Assembly (NCBI GenBank): GCA_009760855.2
Contig: WPIO01000014.1
Span: forward strand, 2,659,501-2,723,500
DNA length: 64,000 nucleotides
Reading direction: 5' to 3'
Source of the DNA: Cristatella mucedo
Lineage: Eukaryota; Bryozoa; Phylactolaemata; Cristatellidae
Positions 60,701-64,000 of the stretch are shown here, piece after piece (the first letter of the stretch is position 1; each line of letters opens with the position of its first letter). The position numbers and the translations under genes are program-made. The notes below the pieces were generated by a model. It saw only the letters and a list, made by a program, of their open reading frames with translations, was not told where the DNA came from and did no database searches.

Positions 60701-62730
60701 CACAGTCGTCCTTGTCTTGTTTTTCTTGAGAACCTCACTGTAGCTCTGCATATCCCATGAATGCCAGTTTATAATAAATACTAGCATCTGTCCTTTTTTC
60801 AGCCATGGCTTTCAGGCTGCTAAGGCATCGTTTTAGTTAGCACTAAGTCTGAATGCTAATTTCTTTTTAGGTAAAAGTGATGCAGAGGCATATACTTCTA
60901 CTTCAGATCAAGTGTCGCCTCAGCTACTCTGGTTTCCACGTTTTGAAGGACCTATCTGTTATGTCAGACGAGCTCTTTTTGCGTTACCTGAAAGGAATCT
61001 CTGGTTTGTCATTGAAATTTAAGCGTTTTTTTGGTGGTCTAGCATGAGTACTTGCTGTTAAATGGGTCTTTTCTGTACTTACTAAGTGTTTCCGAAATTC
61101 ATAATATTGGGAAGCAAGTGTACATCCTTGTAGTTAACTGGTACTTCTCTCCAGATGATCCCATTTAAAGTCCCAATAGGTCAGCACCGCACTTGGGTTG
61201 AAAGAAAGCTCCGATGGGGATTTTGGCTGTGCTATTCGCTGGCTAGTCTTCATATTTGTATTGCCTGTATCATGGGATTTTTATAGTGTATTGATCTGGT
61301 TAGACATATTATATGCCACCATAAATTTAAAACACTTGCTTGCAAATGATCTATAAGTGTCTATTGAGACATTTTCTTAGGCGTACTTATAGTTCGAAGT
61401 CAAACTGTAAGCCTTGTTTTGTGGAGTAGAGCACAGGGCCGTGTAGAATCACGTGGGTGGATGTGAGTTTTTGTGTGGGACCAATGCAACAATTTCTATT
61501 CAGAGCAGTGCGAGCAGCAGCTAGAGCCACTCTGTGACAGAGAATAAACTCTTGAAGCAATATTTTTGTCTTTTTATAGTTGAAAAGCATTGATGGTGAT
61601 GTTGGTTGACCAGAATGACCACGGAATTTTCAAACACATGAAATATCTGAATAACTGATTGCAAGATTTCTGTATACTGCCATTCGTAACAGTGATAATA
61701 ATATGGATTATAATTGTAATACTTTTGAAGCTCCAAGGGAGTTGAATCTCTTTCTAGGCTGTTCATGCAGGCTGGAAAGGAAGTATATCAACTGATTAGT
61801 AACAAAACATGTAAATATGTATCTTTAATAAGCACATAGAGGACGATTCACATAGAGACTGATTGCTTTGAGTTAGAGCTGAGCTCTCAGGTTCACTTTT
61901 AATTTCACGAAGTCAAGATGTTCAGGTCAGCAGAAGGCATGGTCACCACGGATTTGAAGTTGATTAGAGATATAGCTTAATGGCAAGAGTCTCAGGAATG
62001 GTTGCAAACAACCTACTGAACAGGTTTTGCAGTCTTCTTGATTTAGTGCATACTTTAGGACAGAGCACTACGAGATGCTGGCCACCATAGGTGCTTATCA
62101 AAGACACCAAAACTGTTCAACTTACATCGTGCAATGATAGGACATAGACGTTCGCTCGTAGAGGCATATACCTGAATGTTTAATGTATTTATGCATTACG
62201 GGTACATGTTGAGAGGCGAAGAATAAGAAATAACCTCTTTAACATCTTGCAACATCTTTACCAAAGTTAATATTGGATGTGAAAAGTAACCGACCTTACT
62301 TTTTGCTGTTTGCTTTGAGGGAGCCTCAGTAGGCCGACAGCACCATAAGCCGCATTAAATCACATGCCATTGTTTGCTACTGTTTACGCTCTTCATGGAT
62401 GTACTCATTCACTTGTGACATATTCTTCATATGCTTTGCTACTTACTCATGCTGGGAGTATCTCATCCCATGGTTGCAGTTATTGCTTGTTTGTCATACT
62501 GTGCTAATTCAAAACATCTATTGCAGTCGAAAAAGAAGCACAAGCTACTGGGCTGAAGACATGCGACAGCTATTTGCTTTTGGGTATCTTTTGCATCCTG
62601 GATACATGGGCACAAATCAAGGATCAACAGCTATTGCTGAGAGCGTGTACCTGGCTTGAGACCGGTATCTTTTTGAGTCCTGCCAACTACTACTTCAAAG
62701 TATTGCTCATCAAAGTGTATTCAATTTTAG
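34469..62730 (+). CDS. NAA25: NAA25 (MDM20), NatB auxiliary subunit, 13 coding exons, 3' partial
   Basis: Thirteen exons join in phase to about 512 residues matching the N-terminal half of NAA25 (human about 970). Known role: NAA25 binds the catalytic NAA20 and the ribosome, forming NatB, which acetylates nascent N-termini beginning Met-Asp/Glu/Asn/Gln. Visible blocks: LRPIYDCLDFGNNKKALQEA (TPR start), LALIRLGRAKEAVPVLEEV, QLFMAYVRLGNYKKQQQTAL, FLPLAEKMVRKQIESNG, LEKLGKYDDALAVLQGSLG, RMQRWGEAGAEFRKLAVK, RGPHIAQMDLF, FGDKYCCFEDLMRFWDFLD and LLLGIFCILDTWAQIKDQQL. The fold is expected to be TPR-like helical repeats. Exons: 34469-34526, 39369-39454, 41701-41839, 43601-43797, 47540-47642, 50951-51031, 51264-51375, 51640-51717, 57301-57461, 58925-59037, 59144-59215, 60871-61003, 62527-62730. 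Introns hold many retroelements. The next exon was not found before 64000. Confidence 0.96.
34849..34862. repeat. C homopolymer
   Basis: A run of 14 C in NAA25 intron 1. Confidence 0.95.
36283..36446 (-). mobile_element. tRNA-derived SINE, family B, in NAA25 intron 1
   Basis: The minus strand reads GAGCCGTGGTGGCACACTAG, GGTTGCTTTCACGACCTCGG, a box B-like GGGTTCGATTCCTGTGGTGG, GCGATTCTTTATCGCC, GCGGTGGTGATAGCCGTAAA, GGCTCTTCTGTCGCTATAC and GCTGCTTAATCAGCTA. One of the fullest copies. Confidence 0.85.
37015..37625 (-). mobile_element. Non-LTR retrotransposon (family A) remnant in NAA25 intron 1
   Basis: The minus strand matches the family C-terminal coding region in decayed form (GACCCGCACTGGCTCACC, corresponding to the DLHWL codons). 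It extends up to TGCACTTGGATGGTAGCAAA, which also occurs in the copy at 55.9 kb. Many stops. Confidence 0.7.
38196..38227 (+). repeat. (GT)n microsatellite
   Basis: About 15 TG units followed by TTTATG repeats and further GT-rich sequence to about 38268. Confidence 0.95.
38665..38945 (-). mobile_element. Non-LTR retrotransposon 3' remnant, B-like ORF with A-like tail
   Basis: The minus strand encodes NKLAAPFICRPQ and SPIYETDTSFPQVICCYL, like family B. Its 3' end, GGAGATTCGGTTTGCTTAAG then GTGCTACACAAATGCC, follows the hairpin tail of family A. It is a short, decayed copy in NAA25 intron 1. Confidence 0.65.
39369..39454 (+). CDS. NAA25: NAA25 coding exon 2
   Basis: It completes the split Asp codon and encodes CLDFGNNKKALQEADKILKK then YRDLQCAK. 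CCAG acceptor, GTAACG donor, phase 0 at the end. Confidence 0.96.
39795..39945 (-). mobile_element. tRNA-derived SINE, family B, in NAA25 intron 2
   Basis: The minus strand has TTAGCCCAGGAAGTAAGGTG, CTCTTCGTGAACCAGG, a box B-like GAGTTCGAGTCCTGC, TATCCTTTATTGTCC and GGGCTCTTCTGTTGCTAAAC. Confidence 0.75.
39960..40480 (-). mobile_element. Non-LTR retrotransposon (family B) remnant in NAA25 intron 2
   Basis: The minus strand encodes LKQFLPRCTLWSCMNNKFAT, AFLCLKTFGNSLLLRPTSTI and SPADDCGISFPAVLSCYFHA, the family B C-terminal block. Further decayed sequence lies upstream to about 40480. The distal 3' tail is missing. Confidence 0.78.
40980..41345 (+). mobile_element. SINE family B (host copy) split by a second SINE
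   Basis: The left half is CTTAGCCCACGGGTTAGGTG then CTCATTCTTT. The right half resumes after the insertion with CTCATTCTTT, GGTCGTGGCTTCGAGTCCTG, GGGCAATCCTTTATTTTCC, AAAGGCTCTTCTGCTGCTAT and GGCTGTTGAATCAGCC. The two halves abut correctly in the family order. Confidence 0.8.
41020..41217 (-). mobile_element. SINE family B nested insertion with 10-bp TSD
   Basis: It is flanked by CTCATTCTTT at 41010-41019 and 41218-41227. The minus strand runs from TCGTAATGGCTCACTAGGTA through CGAGGTCGTGGGTTCGAATC, GCGATCCTTTATCGCC and GGCTGTTAAATCAGCTAG into an AT-rich tail. The repeated AGCACCTTAG words show a small internal duplication. Confidence 0.88.
41701..41839 (+). CDS. NAA25: NAA25 coding exon 3
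   Basis: 46 codons plus one base, ALKALALIRLGRAKEAVPVL to MCYREAGK, a TPR helix pair. TTGAAG acceptor (weak pyrimidine tract), GTAAGC donor. The open frame extends upstream into intron, which is not coding. Confidence 0.95.
42100..42500 (+). mobile_element. Non-LTR retrotransposon C-terminal remnant in NAA25 intron 3
   Basis: It encodes LSLAYLSDLAPRVCSCKIRS, GTKLKPFGDWVLSSHSHI and, after a frameshift, QKPGTSDSCHHLN and LNFTSAKLQLKIRLF. These are degraded equivalents of the PAYLSDL, GD-AF-YAPK-WN-LP and TFKRNLKTHLF blocks. Confidence 0.65.
43601..43797 (+). CDS. NAA25: NAA25 coding exon 4
   Basis: It completes a Leu codon, then ELVAEVYDNACKTKPDNEEL to YLYWNVMSIVLQ. TTTTTTTAG acceptor, CAG/GTAACT donor, phase 0. 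The QLFMAYVRLGNYKKQQQ block is diagnostic of NAA25. Confidence 0.97.
43798..45520. other. NAA25 intron 4, first part, nothing recognised
   Basis: No long ORF. A weak tRNA-like box B (GGGCTTCGAGCC) at 44750-44761 may be a SINE trace. Confidence 0.4.
45526..45723 (+). mobile_element. tRNA-derived SINE, family A, with long TA tail
   Basis: The head is GAGCTGGTTTGGTCTAGCGG with box B-like GGGCTCGAGCCC. The body is GGCATATGTGAAGCGCCTGA and the 3' hairpin is GAGATTAAGTTCTCTTGGGG, then CGCTATATAAATGAATTAT and (TA)n from about 45662 to 45723. The best-preserved family A copy. Confidence 0.88.
46290..47165 (+). mobile_element. Non-LTR retrotransposon (family A) RT remnant in NAA25 intron 4
   Basis: Broken plus frames read VLGPLFSQFILPLVGLISTN with NNLGFYF (palm, before the YADD position), LNLNDDATNLPVMEKPGVT and SDHIVESAYWQPHYIAWIWA. 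They continue with CLDSDSTFKLVYAFVTPHLD, LLTDLHWLPIQKRIDLRVLS and QPAYPNYFPIRLGIVSPALV. The YADD block itself is lost. Confidence 0.8.
47540..47642 (+). CDS. NAA25: NAA25 coding exon 5
   Basis: 34 codons plus one base, ANESDETLARSMFLPLAEKM to IESNGIGSPS. TCTCTTTAG acceptor, GTGAGT donor. The MFLPLAEKMV block is conserved in NAA25. Confidence 0.96.
47835..49860 (+). mobile_element. Non-LTR retrotransposon (family B), longest copy
   Basis: It starts with the linker FSEVSACDVATLIKSSKKSS (47951-48010). About 350 bp of unrelated GACAGA-rich sequence follows, then RT blocks: GFKRQHSTETALLRVTTDIL, TALVLLDLSAAFDTIDQDIL, LLFFIYTQPMGKVIQ and LSFKPSESAA. The catalytic YADD site near 48785-48800 is replaced by a stop and AYD. 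Then come LNDNKTERLLTRHPKRVVG, HHVRSLFKIELSF, GPRLW-like sequence around 49530 and the 3' end GGAGTTACATATGGAGATAT with ACATT repeats (about 49810-49856). Not functional. Confidence 0.85.
50095..50165 (+). mobile_element. Possible SINE head (tRNA-like)
   Basis: GGTAGCTTAGTGGTAAGATG resembles a Pol III box A, and TGTTGAATTCC about 45 bp later resembles a weak box B. No cloverleaf that would support a functional tRNA. Confidence 0.35.
50951..51031 (+). CDS. NAA25: NAA25 coding exon 6
   Basis: It completes a Glu codon, then ILLMLIILEKLGKYDDALAV and LQGSLG, plus one base. TTGCAG acceptor, GTAAGT donor. It matches the ILE-LGKY-EAL-V block of NAA25. Confidence 0.95.
51120..51215 (+). mobile_element. 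Possible SINE head in NAA25 intron 6
   Basis: ATCATAGCTCAGCAGAACAG (box A-like) and GGGCTCGAGTCTTGC (box B-like) in tRNA spacing. The body is not recognisable. Confidence 0.4.
51264..51375 (+). CDS. NAA25: NAA25 coding exon 7
   Basis: It encodes SSLDRDIFMKDLRIADLLSR and MQRWGEAGAEFRKLAVK, ending in phase 2. CTGCAG acceptor, GTAAGC donor. Confidence 0.94.
51640..51717 (+). CDS. NAA25: NAA25 coding exon 8
   Basis: It completes a Ser codon, then PDAWSYYSRYFQAILQDIHH and ATDTT, ending in phase 2. ATTCAG acceptor, GTATTG donor. It aligns with the DDWxFYxxYFDS region of NAA25. Confidence 0.93.
51718..53270. other. NAA25 intron 8, first part, nothing recognised
   Basis: ORFs at 51731-52039 and 51984-52193 have no recognisable domain. 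No clear repeat. Confidence 0.35.
53275..53485 (-). mobile_element. LINE family B 3' end fragment in NAA25 intron 8
   Basis: The minus strand carries degraded GGCTTTGGCGAGTTACAAAA, AGCCGCCTAGGTTTT and TTTCTCTTTGTTGTGTATGA. These match the terminal part of the copies at 15.0 and 49.7 kb. Confidence 0.65.
53490..55020. other. NAA25 intron 8, middle, nothing recognised
   Basis: ORFs at 53443-53703 (plus), 53406-53678 (minus) and 54751-55023 (minus) do not match a family I know. Confidence 0.35.
55025..56145 (-). mobile_element. Non-LTR retrotransposon (family A) RT remnant with YADD retained
   Basis: On the minus strand, reading from 56145: LPLADAIAKHNLGF, then NCYADDTVVSEL, so the catalytic YADD is still readable (codons at about 56020-56031). 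Decayed thumb and C-terminal regions follow to about 55025. Stops and frameshifts elsewhere show it is a relic. Confidence 0.8.
57102..57112. repeat. G homopolymer
   Basis: A run of about 11 G followed by TTTCCCCC, in NAA25 intron 8. Confidence 0.9.
57301..57461 (+). CDS. NAA25: NAA25 coding exon 9
   Basis: It completes a Ser codon, then VSPTDAVMTAVTFVNECITG, VKGNEDQLQRGPHIAQMDLF and CLLKERSLDTSSL, plus one base. TTTACAG acceptor, GTAAGG donor. The RGPH-A--DL block is diagnostic. Confidence 0.95.
57714..57870 (-). mobile_element. tRNA-derived SINE, family B, in NAA25 intron 9
   Basis: The minus strand has CCTGGGCTTAGCCTACGGGT, AGCGCTTGCACTTCCCGACC, TCGTGGGTTTGGAATCC, CAACTGCAAGCATGCATG and GGCTCTTGTGCTGCTATATA. 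Confidence 0.7.
57930..58175 (-). mobile_element. Tc1/mariner transposase C-terminal remnant
   Basis: The minus strand encodes GHSPDLNPIEQKQSSVDRRL, SQSARPTPVADLSSRTQAQW and NVLQQKRPCRSLKRSMKG. The SPDLNPIE motif is the classical third catalytic region of Tc1-type DDE transposases. Only about 80 codons remain. Confidence 0.85.
58300..58625 (+). mobile_element. Tc1/mariner 3' remnant, inverted relative to 57930-58175
   Basis: The plus strand, with frameshifts, carries SLDLKPMDRLGSDIDRQLRG (degraded SPDLNPIE region), TQAHLNALQQKRQCRSLWPL and a 3' end with TATGCCTGGCATAGTAGAAA. It mirrors the minus copy to the left. Confidence 0.7.
58925..59037 (+). CDS. NAA25: NAA25 coding exon 10
   Basis: It completes a Gly codon, then LLKDLVLNYCRLFGDKYCCF and EDLMRFWDFLDPNDRSQ. 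GTTTAG acceptor, GTGAAG donor, phase 0. It matches the FGDKPCCF-DL block of NAA25. Confidence 0.96.
59144..59215 (+). CDS. NAA25: NAA25 coding exon 11
   Basis: 24 codons, VLFSMDEDVQKLLAKESVSD then FATD. TTGTAG acceptor, GTAAGT donor, phase 0. Similarity is weaker here; support comes from phase and splice sites. Confidence 0.82.
59905..60790 (-). mobile_element. Non-LTR retrotransposon (family A), best 3' end, in NAA25 intron 11
   Basis: The minus strand encodes [60 protein letters not shown] and AWNSLPTFVSTSPDLTTFKR. The 3' region contains the uninterrupted CATTTAGTGGGTCCCTGTG, the hairpin GAGATTAAGTTCTCT (about 59958-59972) and an ATT-repeat tail (59905-59938). It is 5' truncated at about 60.8 kb. 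Confidence 0.88.
60871..61003 (+). CDS. NAA25: NAA25 coding exon 12
   Basis: 44 codons plus one base, VKVMQRHILLLQIKCRLSYS, GFHVLKDLSVMSDELFLRYL and KGIS. CTTTTTAG acceptor, GTTTGT donor. Confidence 0.9.
61680..62110 (-). mobile_element. Non-LTR retrotransposon (family A) 3' remnant in NAA25 intron 12
   Basis: The minus strand ends with AGCCTAGAAAGAGATTCAAC, TCCCTTGGAGCTTCAAAAG and ATAATCCATATTATT, the decayed family hairpin and tail. Upstream it carries GAATCGTCCTCTATGTGCTT and a decayed C-terminal region. Confidence 0.7.
62527..62730 (+). CDS. NAA25: NAA25 coding exon 13 (last recognised in window)
   Basis: It completes a Val codon, then EKEAQATGLKTCDSYLLLGI, FCILDTWAQIKDQQLLLRAC, TWLETGIFLSPANYYFKVLL and IKVYSIL, plus one base. 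TTGCAG acceptor, GTGAGC donor. It aligns with the LLAVHALIDVW and SPSN--FKLLLVRIY blocks. Confidence 0.96.
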
Positions 62731-64000
62731 GTGAGCTGAGTAAGATTGAACATTATACATGTTTGATCCATTGAACACGATGTTGTATATTACTAAAAGA
62801 TATATTCATTGTCAGGACATACGATGACTTGAAGAGTTGAGCTTCGACACTCTTACCAGTGACAAGTTCAGAAGGCAAACATCTCTAGCTATTGCCTTAG
62901 ATGGGAAGAAATAAGAACTGTAGCAATTCTCTACAAATACAAGCCGAGTTATATTCCTCTCCACGTGTATGTTTAGCAATCAGTTGATTTTATTGCTTGA
63001 AAACTGTTTGCTTAGTCGGGTATTGAAGTTTCTCGAAAATAGTCATGGGATGAGCTAGAAGCAAAGGTAATCCACAGAATAGGAAACCGAACCAACATTT
63101 TCGATCACTAGGCATATTTATGTGAGTCTGTAGTGCCCCCCCCCCAGCCAAAAGGCACCGGCGATTGAGTCTTAAGCTATTGCACCCTTCAAGAATTTGC
63201 AGATGTAATAAGGGGTCCCTTTTGGAATAATGATAAGTATTGCGATAAGAATAGAGAAATGTGCTTCCTTATATTGGCAACTGGCGGAGTTCACTTAGAT
63301 ATTAACCTAGGCCTGCTTCCAAGGTTTGCCCCTGAAGTCCGGGCGATCAACCCGGTATTGCATGAACCATGCATTGTGGTAGTTGTATCTGTTAGTCACC
63401 ACGAAAAGAGAACTGGATTTCTTTCCATGCAGCTTCATGTGCTAAAAAGGAGGCATGTCAAGCTGACATTACAGGTGATAGTTTCTTTGTAGTTTTGAGC
63501 AGTTATCTCAAAAGGCTCAATGTGTAGGGCTTTTGATGTGCAGTCAGTGGCAAACAACTTAGTTGAATTAGGATGACAGCTGAGGAAATGAAGAAGTAGT
63601 TGAGGAAGTAGCTTCGAAAAAGCAAGTTCTATAAACCGACAATGAACCGAGAATCGTGGAGGTTGGTTTAACCCTAGGGTACCCACAGACCATAGCTGTA
63701 TGTCTCGTGGCCAGTTATGATTTTTCCTGCGCACATCATACAAGTAATATTTGTGCCTTAGTAGTGATGTAGGGGTTTAATCCATTTAAAGTGCATAAGA
63801 ATTGTTAATGAGATTTCTTTCTCTCTTTTGCTTTGTAAAGCCGAGCTTATTCAGTGTAATTACTAAGAAAACACGAATCGTCCTGCTTTCGATATAAGGA
63901 AGAGTACCGCGGGGCAATTTTTGTAAAGCAATTACCGCCACATTACCGATGGGTGTGCAGTGTTGTGCTTTGTTTTTGTCGTGTGATCTCATGAAATGTG
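62731..64000 (+). other. NAA25 intron 13, reaching the window edge
   Basis: No exon encoding the next NAA25 block (after VYSILG) was found in a suitable frame after an AG. A C-rich run lies near 63136-63144. A 77-codon plus ORF at 63259-63492 shows no relation to NAA25. Confidence 0.5.

Noticed and set aside
63259-63492. Possible NAA25 exon 14
   Set aside because: The 77-codon ORF does not match the expected continuation of NAA25, and no acceptor in the required phase was convincing.

Overview
The window looks like intron-rich animal nuclear DNA. All recognisable genes are split by GT-AG introns, there are no operons or ribosome binding sites, and the introns and spacers are full of old transposable elements (non-LTR retrotransposons, tRNA-derived SINEs, Tc1/mariner, hAT and pogo-like pieces). 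The proteins resemble metazoan orthologues throughout, but I cannot name the species; an aquatic invertebrate is a guess.

Three protein genes are supported. (1) At 721-856, minus strand, the first coding exon of a REEP5/REEP6/Yop1-type ER-shaping membrane protein, whose remaining exons lie off the left edge or are not recognisable. (2) At 20313-32172, minus strand, a complete ten-exon NUDC gene (337 aa), with all junctions in phase. (3) At 34469-62730 and beyond, plus strand, the first thirteen coding exons of NAA25 (MDM20), the auxiliary subunit of the NatB N-terminal acetyltransferase. These encode about 512 aa, roughly half of the usual protein, and the rest lies off the right edge. NUDC and NAA25 are head to head, with 2.3 kb between their start codons.

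Layout: 1-2.7 kb, REEP exon and flanks; 2.7-7 kb, LINE remnants, one carrying a SPIN-like hAT element with a perfect 8-bp target duplication; 7-11 kb, a Tc1 relic, SINEs and a LINE piece; 11.4-13.6 kb, an old tandem array of about 170-175-bp units; 14-19.5 kb, SINEs, LINEs, a 20-bp tandem repeat and one unidentified ORF; 20.3-32.2 kb, NUDC; 32.2-34.5 kb, the divergent spacer; 34.5-64 kb, NAA25 with repeat-rich introns.

The most interesting material is in the repeats: a SPIN-like hAT insertion whose empty site is preserved in a sister LINE copy; a SINE that shares its 3' hairpin tail with the local LINE; a 351-bp duplication at about 98 % identity inside NUDC, abutted by a pogo-like MITE; a 19-bp minisatellite apparently grown out of a LINE 3' end; and a SINE nested in a SINE with a 10-bp target duplication. 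I found no evidence of a novel defence, biosynthetic or regulatory system. Homology calls come from reading translations and recalled family features, not from searches.
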